From assembly GCA_023313575.1 (NCBI GenBank), contig JAJTTP010000004.1, positions 2,728,001-2,792,000 on the forward strand: DNA of 64,000 nucleotides. Direction: 5' to 3'. A program made the position numbers and the translations under genes. The stretch is from Eutypella sp. D-1 (lineage: Eukaryota; Ascomycota; Sordariomycetes; Xylariales; Diatrypaceae). The notes beneath the pieces are model-generated. The model was given only the letters and a program-made list of their open reading frames with translations. It searched no databases and was not told where the DNA came from. Positions 1 to 13,599 of this stretch are shown here, one piece after another. Positions within the stretch are counted from its first letter, which is position 1; the number at the start of each line of letters is the position of its first letter.

Positions 1-123
1 GTATATTTATAAAACATGTATATACCGAAAGTATTATTATATAATTATTAATAAAATTAATAAATTAACGTAATTAACGGTAATAATAATTATATTAATT
101 AATTACCCCGATATAATTAATAA

Positions 124-365
124 TGTTTTAATAATAATAAACGTTTTAAATATTATATAAGCGTTTAAACGCTTCGGCCGTATTATTAAAACTTTAAACT
201 TATTAATTAAAAGTTATAAAAACTGTTTAAATAAATAAAAACGTTTAAGCCATTTAATTATATAATAATCTTATCCCAGGAATTCATTTTTTTAATAATT
301 ATAAAAACCTTTAAATTATATTATAATGTATTTTACGTATAAGGTTTTATATAATAATATTTGTT
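124..365 (+). repeat. Probable 5' LTR of the copia relic
   Basis: Shares a long RIP-diverged match with 13,351-13,590, including a CTTCGGCCGTATTATTAAA-like segment, a TTAATTAAAAGTTATAAAAACT segment and a TTATCCC(A/G)GGAAT segment. A TG dinucleotide at 124 and at 13,351 may be the starts. After about 365 the two copies diverge, consistent with leaving the LTR. The ends are approximate. Confidence 0.45.
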
Positions 366-2991
366 AATTAATTAAAAGCTTTATACAATAATATAACCTA
401 TTAATTATAATAAATTAACATAGTACTTTTCATAATTAAAAGTAAATATAACGTTTTAAATTTTATTAATTAAAAACGCCCGGGGCTTATTTAATAATTT
501 TTTATAACGGTTTATCACCGGTATTAATAATAACGCCGGTAACGGTAATAATATAATTACATAATTTATATAAAAGTATAAATCTTATTTCTATAAATTT
601 ATTACGTTAATTTAAAAGCTTAAAACTTTTTAAAACGTTTAAAACTTTTAATATAATAATAATAAAAAGTTTAAAATATTTTTAATAAATAAATTTATAA
701 ATAAAATATATATTTATAAAAATATTAATTTATAATCTTTTATTATTAAAATTTTTAATACCGGTACTTTTATTATTTAATTTTAACCTTATAATATTGT
801 TATAATATATTTAAAAGGATTTTATCGATATTACTTTTTTTAAAAAATAACCGGTACACTTGTTTAATTAAGATTAATATTTTAAAAACATATAAATATT
901 ATAATATATTATTATTAGTAAAAACATTACGTAAAATATTTTTTATAATTAATGTTTTTTAAAAAACAAAATTTAAATTAAACCTTTTATAATTCTTTAA
1001 CGTTAAATAAATAAAGTAAAAACTTTAAAAAGAACGCTTTATTTATAAAATTAATAATTTATTAATTAAATAACTTTTTAATATAAAATAAATAAAAAGT
1101 AAAATAAAACATGTTTAAAACTAACGCCGTTTAATAAAATATTAACGTAAAATACATAATTTTATTAACAGTTTAATTTAAATAATTATTTATTTATAAT
1201 AATATAATAAATAAGAACTTAACATTAAAATTAATTTTAAGTTTTTAAGTAATAATAAGCGATTAATTTAACTTTTTCCGGGTACTTTTTAAATGAATAA
1301 TTAAATAATTACGTTATTAAAAATACATAATATACCGGTTCGATTATTAGTTATTAAAGTCGATTTCTTTGAAAATAAAAACGTTTTAAATAATTATAAT
1401 AAAAAGTTTAAAAAGTTTAAAAAAGCTAATAAAATAAGCGGTGGCGGCGGCGGCGGTAAACGCGGTAAAAAAGATACCTTACCGTTAAACCTATCCTTAT
1501 TATTATTTTTATTTTTATATTTTTTATTTAATTTCTTTTCGGATTTTTTAATAAACCGTAACTCCGATTTAAATAATTTAAAAATTTTATATTATTATAA
1601 AAAAAAGGTAAGTCTTTTTATTAAAATTAAAATTAAAATTAAATTTAAATCGCGTAATAAGTTTAAACCGCGTAATAAAATTAAATTACGTTAAAAATAG
1701 TACGATTTGTTTTTAAATAAAAAAGAACTATTTTAAACATTATAATATAACGTTTTTATATTATCGTTTAATAACGTTAAGTACGAATATAATATAAAAT
1801 TATTACGGATAAATAAATTAAATTTTGCCCGTTTATTATAAAGATTTATAAACTTAAAGTTTTAAAAGTAATTATAATCATTTTAAAAAGAATTAAAATA
1901 TTAAAGATTTTTTAAAAACCTTATACCGTTATAAATAAAACTTAATAATATAATTTATAAAAAACCTTTATAAAATACCGTTACGATAATGGTAATTTAA
2001 TTTATTTTATTATTAAATTTTAAAAGCTTTTTTACGAAATTAAAGATATAAAGATAAAATTAAATAATAAATAATAAATAATGACATTTATAACGGTAAT
2101 AAAAAATAAAGCTTAAATTTAATATAAAAGTATATTTCTTATTATAAAAAATAATAACTCTTATAATAAATATATAAATCGTATTAAATAGAATTATTAA
2201 TAAAGATAAAAGTAACCGGGTTATTTATAATAATAACGGTAAAAAAGGCGGGAAATTTAACCGTTTTAATAATAAGCATATTTAAAATAAATAAACGAAA
2301 TCTTTTTATTTTAATTATAAAGAATATAACTATTTTATTAAAAATTATTTTAAAAAAAATAATAATAACGGTAACGGTTACGGCCGTAATAACGGTTATA
2401 ATAAAAAAGGTAATAAAAAAATAACGATAACGATAATAATAATTAAAAAGGAAATAATTATTAAATACTAATACTTTATAATAATAAAACCGATAATAAT
2501 TTATTTTTTTTAAAAATTAAATACTTACGCGGTTTATATAAAGGATATTATTTTTTCCTGCTGTTTCTTTTATTAAGAAATATTAATAACATAAACGATA
2601 TCGGTAATGGTAATATTATTAAAAAAGCGCGTACGGTTTATAATAACGTTTTATAATTATATAATACCGAATATAAGTTTATAAATAAATTATAAAATTT
2701 TAAATTTAACGTTTATATTATTAATAACCCGGTTAATTTTATAAAAGATATTATAATATTAATACTTAAAAAACGATATACGATTAATATAAACGGTAAT
2801 TTTATTTATATAAAAGTTATAAACGGAATTTATTAACAATTTAAAACGTTAAACGGTATATAATATAATATTATAATATATAAATTTTATTAATTATTAA
2901 GGTTTTATTAAATATTTTTTCAAAAAAAGAATATTTTATAAATTTAATAATAAATTAAATAATATTATATTAATAACTTATAAATATAAAC

Positions 2992-3390
2992 TGTTATAGC
3001 CTGGTTAGGTTATAAAGGCTAAATGGAGACCTCAGAAGGAGTTAGCCATACTTAACCAGCCATAAGAGAAATCACGTGACCAAAAAGGATAGCTAAAATA
3101 GCCCAGCTATCTTAATAATTTAGGATAGCCTGGATCGCCCAGCTATCTTAACGATTTAACAGCAATTATATATTTTAATATCAGGAATAAAGGATATAAA
3201 TAATATATAACTACGTTTATTACCTTTTTTTAAAATAATTTTTAAACTTATTAGCTTATAATATAATTTAATTACTTAAAGCATTTTTCTTTATTATTAA
3301 ACGTGATTATTTATTACTTAAAACCTTTTAGCACTTTTATTAATATAAACCCTTTAATTGGATTAATAATTAAAAATAAACCAGCCGTTA
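2992..3390 (+). repeat. 5' LTR of the gypsy element
   Basis: About 399 bp. It is less mutated in its first 170 bases than the 3' copy: it still reads GCCTGGTTAGG where the 3' LTR reads GCTTAATTAGG. Almost all differences between the two LTRs are C/T or G/A, as expected when RIP hit copies that were identical at insertion. Contains CACGTG near 3074. Confidence 0.9.
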
Positions 3391-6300
3391 TACGTTATAA
3401 GCTTTTATTTAATAATATTATTAACTTTAAGCAATATCCGATATTATGTTTTTTTAAGCTAAAACTTTTAATAAATTATTAATTCTTTATTCGAATAAAT
3501 CGAACGAATCGAATAAATAACAATTATAAACGTAATTTAAAAAATTATACTCGTTAAATTTAAGCTTAAAAAACCCGGACTTTATAATAATATTACTCCC
3601 GTATAACCTTTTTTTATTATCGCCGTAACTTACTTATATTAATAACGTTATATGCTAATTACGGAAGTTAATAAAATTTTTAATATTACGTTATATTTTA
3701 CCGGAGGAATAATTAATGGTTTAAACTTATTTTAAATATTTTCGTAAAAATAAAAAAAATAAAAACTGTATAAATTAAACGCTTTTTCGAAAGATATAAA
3801 AACTTTATAAAAAAGGTAAAAGCTAATTACGGAAACCCGGATAAAGTTTAAACCGTTACATAATAACATTTAAGTTTTAAATAAAAAAGAACGGCTTATA
3901 TATACGCCGCGTAATTTAAATAACTTATTATTAAAATAAATTAAATCGAGAATAAATCTTTTATCGATATATTTTATTAAAAGTTTAAAGATTTAATTAA
4001 AAATAAGATTATTATATAAAATAAATTAAGTACTTTTAATAAATTTATTACTTTAATAATTAAAATCGATAATAAATAATTTAAACGATAATAAGAAAGA
4101 AAAAAGATATTATATACTTAAAAGATTTAAAAAATATTAAAATAATAAAAATTAAGATTAAAAACTTACCGATACATTTTATAAGACGGTACTAGGATTT
4201 ATAACGCTCGATATAACACGAAAAGATAAATAATATATTAAATATTATAACTGCGGTAAAATAAAAAAATAACCTTTTACCGGTGGAAAAACGTTCGGAA
4301 TAATCCGCCGTATATATTCGGATAATAATATTTATTAATAAAAGTTATAAAAAGTTAAACGCTTAACTTAAGCCGTAATAAAACGATAACGTTAATAATA
4401 ATAAAATAAATACATTAATAACGATAAAAAAAAAGCTTTCGTAAAAACCTATTTCGTAAAAAAAAATAAAATAAAATAATTAATTAATTACTTTAAAAAA
4501 CAATAAAATTATAAACTATAAAGAATATACGGCATTTACGTTAAACGATTTTAATAACGTTTTAAAAAATAACGATTTAAAATTTATTTATAATAATTTT
4601 GTAATTAGGATAAATTTATTAATTAAAACATTTAAACTCGGACGTTATATTTTTTAAAACACTTTATTAATTATCGAAAATATAAATGTTATTAGTATAA
4701 AAAATAAAGAATCGGTATTATTAACCGAATTAAATAAATAATTAAAAAAGATTTAATTTTTTATAATAAAAAAAAACAAAACCGATCGACGATAATATAA
4801 AAAGATTACATATTATATTAATTACGTACCATATAATTAAAAATGGCTAAAAGAATATCCTGCCCCGGAGGATATTAAATATGTTATTATAACGAATATA
4901 TATATTAAACGTTAAAAGCTATAAAGATCCGGAATGAAATCGAATAATAAAAATATAAAATCCGATATTAAAGAAAATAAATTATTAAACGCCGATTTAT
5001 ATATTTATAAAAATTTATTAAAAAGGATAGCTTTTAATAAAATTAGTTTTAAATATTTTTATAAAAGATTAATAATAAAGGAATAACCGTACGTATAAAA
5101 AGAATTTAATAAAAAAGAATATTATAATAACCCGTATAACGCCGTATAAATTTACGGTAAGGATTTAAAAAAATAAAGCCGTTTATATTAAGGTTATAAA
5201 GCGGTATTATAAGGTTTAAAAACATAATACGAATAAAGGTTAAAAATAATTAATATACCGTTATAATAAATAACGGAGCCGAAAGTAATTATATAACTTT
5301 AAAATTATATAATAAATTATAATTATTATAAAAAGAAAAATAATATTTTTATAACATATTAAAAGCCGAAGGTTATGCTTTTTAATACGACGAAAAGAAA
5401 CTATTATAAAAAGCCGATTAATTTAACGTATATATCGAAAAATAAAAATAAAACGTTATTTTCGATATTATGTTTTTAAAGAAATACGATATAATTTTTA
5501 ATTAATTATGGTTATATTAATATAGTTTATCGATTAATTAAAAAATTAGTTAAATAGTATTTTTTTATTTTTTAAAAACTGATAATAACTTAAAAAAACG
5601 ATTTTAATATTTAACGGATAATAAGTACAGGCATAAAAATATAATAAAAACCTTATTAAAAGCAATACGATAAATTAAAAAAAAGGGTATAAAAAAGGAT
5701 TAAATAAATTATTATATTTATTCGATAACGATTCCGTTTTTTTAATAGCATTTTAAAAAAAAGAAACGATTATATTATTATAAATACGTAATGTGTTATT
5801 ATAATATTATAAATACTATAAAATATTTCGTAAAAGATTGAAAAAAGGATTATTATAATATAATAAATAAGATTACGAGATTATTTTAATAAAAAAAATG
5901 TTACGATTTTATAAAATTTATAACTTTAACGAAATTAAATTTAAAAAGTTACAGGAATATTTTAAAACTAAGTTAACGAAAAAATATATTCGATAATTAA
6001 AATTATTAGCCGGATACTTAATTATATTCGTATTTAAAAAAATGGTAAATTACGATTAATAATCGATTATTAATAATTAAATAAAATTACTATTAAAAAC
6101 CGAATATTATTATTACTTATTATTAAAATAAAAAGCCGTTTATACGGAACTAAATAGTTTATTATTTCAAAACCTTAAGGATAAATATTACTATATTAAA
6201 ATTAAACCCGGAAATAAATAAAAAATAACTTTTAAAACAAAATTCGGCTTATTTAAATATTTAATTATATCTTTTAAGTTAATTAATGTATTAATATCGT

Positions 6301-9253
6301 TTTAACGCATAATTAGTTACGTTTTATAAAAATATTTTAATATTTTCGTTATTTATTATCTTAATAATATCCCTATTTATTTAAATTTAAAGGAATAGTA
6401 TAAAAATACGTATATAAAGTATTATAAATATTATAAAACGTTAATTTATTAATAAAACCCGAAAAAAGTGTATTTTATATATAAAGAATGGAATTCCTCG
6501 GAGATATTATTACCCCCGAATATATTAAAATAGACCTTAAAAGAATTGCAATTATTAAAAACTGGAAAATGCTTATTAATATAAAGAAATATAGGTTTTT
6601 CTCGGTTTAATAAATTATTATCAGAAGTTTATATAACGATTTAAATATATTATAATACTTTTTACGGAATTAATAAAAATAAATAAACGGTTTATATAAA
6701 TTAATGAAATAAATAAACTTTTAAAAAAATTAAAACATATTATTATTAACGAATTAATATTTATTATATACGATTTTAAAAAACCTATTAAGTTAAAAAC
6801 TAACGTTTCGGATTATATTTTCGGAGCTTAAATTAAATAACGAGATAAAAAAAGAAAATTATACCTTATTATATTTTATTTTTATAAATTTATTAAAACC
6901 AAGTTTAATTATTTAATTTACGATAAAAAATTTCTTATTATCGTTAACGTATTTAAAAAGTTTAAATATTACTTTATAAAGAATATAAATTAAATTAAGG
7001 TTTATACCGATTATAAAAATATTATATATTTTTTTTTTATTTAAACCTTAAACGGAAAATAGTTATAATACGTTAAATACTTTACGGAATTCGATTATAT
7101 TATTATTTATAGGAAAAGATTAAAAAACAGATAAGTAAATGCTATTAATAAATAATGTATTAAAAAAGAAATATATATTAATTAAATACGTGGTATTCCG
7201 ATAAACGTTAAAAAGATATTTAAAATAACTTATATAAGCAAATCGAATAATATAATAACGAATTATTTATAAAAAAAATAAATAAAACAGTTATAAATAC
7301 CACGAAAATTATAAATATAAAAGATTTACGAATATCTTTTATATAAATATTTAAAAGAATATAAAGTCTTTAAACGATAATAACAGATTTATATATTTAA
7401 TAAAATAAAATTAATAATATAATAAATATAACGACGATATAATATATATGGAAAAATTAAAATAAAACGATATAAACTTTACGGAAAATTATAATTATTA
7501 TTAATTAATAAACAATTATAAAAATTTATTATATTCGATTTTATTATTAAATTACTAATATTAAAAGATTTAATAATATGTAACGGTTATAATAATATAT
7601 TTATAATCGTTAACCGATTTATAAATCTTTTTATTTTATTTTATATAACGAAAATACCGACGTAAAATAAATGGTATATATTCTTTTACGACATATTATA
7701 ATAATATACGGCTTTATATTTAAAATTATCTCCGATAAAAGAATAATATTTGTATCGAAATTTTGGTAAAGCTTTATAATAAGATTAAAACTAAACCTTA
7801 AATTTACGATAATTTTTAAACCTTAAATCAACGGATAAATAAAATAAATTAATTAAACGTTAAAATTTATTTTTAATAATATATTAATAATAAATAAAAT
7901 AATTAAATAAAATAATTACTTATTATATAATTAACTTATAATATAATTTATTATAAAAATATACGGATAATACTTATTAACGTTAATTTCGGATTTACCC
8001 CGGACGTTTACCGAAACGTTTATAAAAAAGATTAAATAATATTAAAATTATGTTAATATCGGAATAACTTAAATAATTACATAAAAAAATAAAAATAAAA
8101 CTTAAACTTATACGTTAATAAATAAACAGATATTATAATTAAAAGAAGTTAAAAGGATTAATTTTTTCGGAAAGAAATATAATTTATTTAGTTATAAAAC
8201 ATATTACGATAAAACGATTTAATAAAAAATTCGATTATAAATATATCGGATTATATTTAGTTATTAAAAAATATTAAAAACTAATTACGAACTGGACTTA
8301 TTATTAAACATTAAGATTTATTTAATTTCTTATATTTCCTTATTTAAGGATATAACGAATATAAACGTTATAAAAGTAAAAGGAAACGATATCGAAATAA
8401 AAATAAATAAATACGAAATAAAGAAATTTTAAACGTGCGGATAAAAAATGGATAAATAAAATATAAGGTTAAATGGAAAAAATATAATAATTTTAAAAAT
8501 ATATAAAAACTTATTAATTATTTAATAAACGTTTAACGCTTTTTAAAAATTTCTTATTAACGCCGACGGAAACGTTAATAAAAATAATATCTTAATTAAA
8601 ATTACCCGATACGTTTATTTTAAATTAATTAAAATCCGGAGTAATTTTAAAATTTACCGACGTTTTAATAAACCCCGTAAAACGTATATTTTCCGTTTAA
8701 CGCTTTTTCCTTTTAATGTTTTTAACATTTTTAAATTGTTAATATTACGAGATACCGCTTTTATTATTTTTTTATACTATATACGCTTTTAATAACGAAA
8801 ATAATAAAGTTTTACGTTTATTTTAAAAATTACTTTTTCGGCCTTTCTTTTTCGTAACTTTAAGTTTTAACTTTAATTTACGATATTAAAATATAACTTT
8901 TTATAATTGCTCCGGATTAAGCTTAAATATATCGTATTAATTTCGGTTATAATAAATATACGATAAATAATAAAAAGAATCCAAGTTAAAAACTTTATAT
9001 TTAAAATAAGAACGTTTATAATAAAAATAAAATGTTATATTAATCGGGTTAAACGATAAAACTGCCGTAAAAAAAGAATCGCGTTAAAAACCTTTACGTT
9101 AAAATAAAAGGTTTACGCGTTTAAAAACAGATTTATTAACACGGTTAAATATAATAAAAGATAAAATAAAATAAAAAGGAAAACAAAATACTTATAACAA
9201 TAAAAACGGGAAAATAGGTTTTAAAAATAAAAACCTTAAAAAAGGAGAAATCG

Positions 9254-9654
9254 TGTTATAGCTTAATTAGGTTATAAAAGCTAAATAAAAACCTCGGAAA
9301 AAGTTAGCTATATTTAATTAACTATAAAAGAAATCACGTGATTAAAAAAGATAGTTAAAATAGCCCAGTTATTTTAATAATTTAAAATAACCTAGATCGC
9401 CTAGTTATCTTAACGATTTAATAATAATTATATATTCCAATGTTAAAAATAAAAGATATAAATAATATATAATTACGTTTATTACCTTTTGTTTTAAATA
9501 CTCTTTAAGCTTATTAGCTTATAATATAATTTAGTTATTTAAAACATTTTTTTATTATTATTAAACGTAATTACTTATTACTTAAAACCCTTTAGCATTT
9601 TTATTAATATAAACCCCTTGATTGGATTAATAGTTAGGAATAAACCAGCCGTCA
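9254..9654 (+). repeat. 3' LTR of the gypsy element
   Basis: About 401 bp, starts TGTTATAGC and ends GTCA. Collinear with 2992-3390, with transition differences throughout. The TATAAAC immediately after it matches the bases before the 5' LTR. Confidence 0.9.
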
Positions 9655-12600
9655 TATAAACCGATTTATATTATTAACGTTATACATAAAGGTTTTTTAT
9701 TTTAAATACATAATAAAAATAAATGTATAATTATAAAACCGCTGGTTAAATTAATTAATATAAATTTAACATAAAAAACGATTAATTTAAATATAAAACG
9801 TTTAATTAAAATTATAAAAACGATATTAAAAATTAATATCGATTTTAAAAATATTAAAACTTTACTGTATAAAGTTTATAATTACGGGAATTTTATAAAA
9901 TACTTTTTACGGACTTATGAAAAAAAGTAAATATATAAACGAAATTATTTAATATAATTTAAACAGTATTAATTTAATATTTATTAAAAAAAATATTATA
10001 TAATAATAATAAAAAATATAATATATGTTAAAGTTATATTAATAACCGCCGCACGATAATATTTTAAATTCTATTTTACGTAATACGGGTTAGAAAAATA
10101 AGACCTTTCTCCCCCTTTTTCCTTTATATAATAATTAAATCTTCTTTTTAAATAAATAAAATACAATACTTGTTTTTAACCCTTATATGAAAAACTATAA
10201 TATAATCGTACGCATAACGACTTAAGTTATTTAATAATATATTAATAATTAAAGGATTTTATGTTTTAAAAAAAATTAAATTGTTTTAATTTATATTATA
10301 TAATTAATATTAAAACGGGGTAATTAAAACAGTAATTAAATTTATTTAAAATAAAAATTACGTTATTATAATTTAAATATGTATTTTTAATTTTATTTAT
10401 CAATTGAAGTTAAACGATTTAAATATAATTTTAATTAAATAATTTAAATAAATATTTAACTTTAAATATAAAATAAACGTAATTTATTTTAAAATTTTAA
10501 ATAATAAAGTTACGGTATTGATCGATAAATATTACCGTATTAAAAGTAAAAAGTTAAACGTTAAAAAGGTTAAAAAGTTTTATTAAAATATAACGGTATT
10601 TATAATTACGTTATATATAACAATATTAACGAATTTAAAAAGTTTATTAATTTATATAACATAATTAAATCTTTACCGTTTTATATACAACGGCATTTAC
10701 GGCATTATAAAATTAATTATATAATATTAAATAATAACAGTATGAAAACAAATATTAAATTAAAAAGAAACACATTTTTATAAAAAAAGTATCTATTTAT
10801 ATATTAATATATTAAATACAAATATTATAATTTTTAATTATTTAATATGAAGAACTTTACTTTAAGAAAGTAAATATAAAATAACGTTTTTAATAAATTA
10901 TTTTTAACTTCTTTTACGATAAATATAAAAATTACGATTTAAGGAATAATTTAACGGCGGTAATTAAATATATTTATTATTATATTTAAAGTATAATATT
11001 AATAAAAAGTATTTTAGTTTATTTAAGCTTATAATAATATTAAAAATCTTTTATTAAAAACGTATAAATTATTTACGGCTTTAATAAACGATAAATTAAT
11101 ATTTAAAACGCGTTAACCGGTTCCGAGCGTATATAATAAATTAAAGCTATTAACGATAAAATTAAATAAAGTATAAAATGTAAAATATTTATTTATAATT
11201 ATTTTATAAATTTAAAATAGGTGTTAAAAGAATATAAAGCCCGTATTTACATTAAAAGCTGTATGTAAAAAAAGGGTATTAATTAAAATAAAACCGTTAT
11301 TAATATTATTAAAATAATTTATTAAAGATTTTTAATAACTTTAACCGTTATTAATTAATAATATATATTATAAATTAACTTTATTACGGCGTATTTAAAC
11401 AATACCCCGATAAAGCTTTTAAATATAAGTACTTTTTATCGACGGTTACTAAGTTAATAAACCTTTTATATAAATTTAAATAAGCCGGCGCAGCTTGATA
11501 TTATAAAATTAAAAATATATTAATTTATTAAAGGTTTTAATCTTTAATAATAAATAACGTTATTTATTTTATTAAAAAAATAAAGAATATTATAACGTTT
11601 TATATAATCGATTTTCTTATTTAAATTAAATTATAAAGAAGTGTAATAATTAATTAAAAGAATTATTAAAAGCTTTTTTTAAAAACTTAAATAACGTTAA
11701 TTAATTCCTTAATATAAAGATTATAAAATTTAATCTTATAAACGACGTAATAATAAATTATTAAATTATTAAAAATAATTAAATATAAAAAAGAACAACT
11801 TACGTTATTTATAAAAACTTATATACATAACTTTATATTTTATAATAATTAAATTACTGATTAAAAATATTTAAATATATTAACGTAATAAAACGGTTTA
11901 TATTTTTTATTTATATTAATAAATTTAATATTTATTATATTATGTTTTATTAAGTACGTTATATAAATAACACGTTATTAACTTATAAAAAATATTTAAA
12001 ACGGCTAAAACGATATTTTAATATTATTATTAATTTAAATATACGTTATAAAAAAATAAAAAGTATTTAATACGTTTATATTAAATTTAATAAATTAAGG
12101 TTTTACGACCTAATAAATTTAAGTTTTATAAATAATTAAAATATTCCGAAATTTATTATAAGTTATATATTTTTTATAATTAAAGCCTTTATTATGTAAA
12201 TATTTGAATTATAAGAAATAATTATTAAAAGTATTATAAAAATAAAATACGTTATATTTAAAACGGCGGTAATTAAAGCTGTTAATATTTATAACTTTTT
12301 AAAAGAATTAAGCGTTATATTAAATAATTCAATTATTTTAATTAAAAATAATATTAAAGCGAAAGATTAAGTAAAAAATAATTCTTTTTATAAAATAAAA
12401 TCGTAATATTAAAATTAAATATTATTATATTAAATAAAAAATATATAATAATAAAGTTTAAATTAAATACGTTACTAACGTAAATATCGTTATAAATAAC
12501 TTTATAAAATTATTAAATTATAAAATATTTAAACGTTTTATTAATTATTTATAAATAAAGCGTTTTAATAAACGTTGTGATAAATAAATAAGTCTAATTA

Positions 12601-13350
12601 AAATGTAAATTATTTAAAAATACTTATTAAAAAAAGTTTAATTATTATAAGTAATAAAATAATAATCCCGCCGGATTCGTTTTATATAAAAAAATACTTA
12701 TAAAATATTTAAAACTTAAACCGCGGTATTATTTTTATAATTACCCGAAAATATTCGATTTATAAAATGTTAACTTTATATTTTCCGGTAAAACGTTTCG
12801 ACTTTAATATATTTAATAAAATTAACGATTAAATAAAATACGGGGAAAAAGTTATAATTATTATAAGTTTTTAAAGCTTTCTTTTACTTATTATTATAAT
12901 TATTTACGATTATTTAATATTTATAAGCTTTTATATTTATTAATTTTATAATAATTAACCTTTATTAATAACTTATTAACGTTATTATATAAAGAAAGCT
13001 AATAATCATTATAAAATATTTATTACGTTAATTATTATACGGTTTATTATTTTAATTTAAATATAGTTAAATATTTATTATTCTTTTATTATTATTAAAA
13101 TTAAATATACCGGGTAAGTTAATAATATTAATATATCGATTTAAAATAAAGTTTTATACCTTTAAAAAACAATACTACGGTTTTTTAATAAAATAATAAT
13201 AATATTATTATAATATAACGATATTATATAATAATTTTAATACTTTTTAAAATAATCTTAAAATTAAAATTTGACCCCCGACCGTATAAGGTTTTCTATT
13301 TTATTTTTCCCGTACTTATAACGATAAAATTATAAAATTTTAAATAAATA

Positions 13351-13590
13351 TGTTTTTAACGAAAAAGCGTATAAATATTCGGGTATTTCGGCCGTATTAT
13401 TAAACCTTTAAATTTATTAATTAAAAGTTATAAAAACTATTTAAATAAATAAAATTATTTAAATTATTTATTTATATAATAATTTTATCCCGGGAATATT
13501 TCTTTTTTTCTTTTTTAATAATTATAAAAACTTTTAAACTATGTTATAACCTATTTTATGTATAACTCTTTATATAAATAATAATAACCG
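13351..13590 (+). repeat. Probable 3' LTR of the copia relic
   Basis: Direct-repeat partner of 124-365 lying 13.2 kb downstream. The matching core runs from about 13,385 to 13,560. Sequence beyond about 13,590 belongs to the next, minus-strand element. Confidence 0.45.
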
Positions 13591-13599
13591 TTATTTAAA

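Larger units (their letters stand above)
2992..9654 (+). mobile_element. Complete Ty3/gypsy LTR retrotransposon, RIP-inactivated
   Basis: Two direct repeats of about 400 bp (2992-3390 and 9254-9654) both begin TGTTATAGC and end CCAGCCGT(C/T)A; the 3' copy keeps the canonical CA end while the 5' copy shows CA to TA. Between them, in order: Gag CCHC knuckle remnant (TATAACTGCGG, about 4243-4285), reverse transcriptase with an EFLG-like segment (about 6490), RNase H with a TDHKN segment (about 7003-7025), and integrase with an ISD(R/K)G...SKFW segment (about 7726-7775). That RT-RNase H-integrase order defines Ty3/gypsy. The 7 bases TATAAAC occur immediately outside both LTRs (2985-2991 and 9655-9661), so a target duplication is preserved, although its exact length depends on where the LTR ends are placed. 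Confidence 0.92.
124..13590 (+). mobile_element. Ty1/copia-type relic, RIP-mutated and split by a gypsy insertion
   Basis: Left of the gypsy insertion a Gag zinc knuckle (CX2CX4HX4C) is readable at about 2303-2356, with its cysteine codons TGT turned into TAT, followed by a Gly/Asn-rich tail. Right of the insertion, at about 11,365-11,520, the copia RT block reads through with the order 'TAYLN ... LYGLKQAARLWYKL'-like, and an IVVLY-type segment lies near 11,600. Sequence near 170-360 is repeated in the same orientation near 13,385-13,590, as expected of the element's LTRs. Subtracting the 6.66-kb insertion leaves about 6.5 kb, a normal copia length. LTR edges are inferred and could be off by tens of bases; left and right halves could in principle come from different copies. 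Confidence 0.6.
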
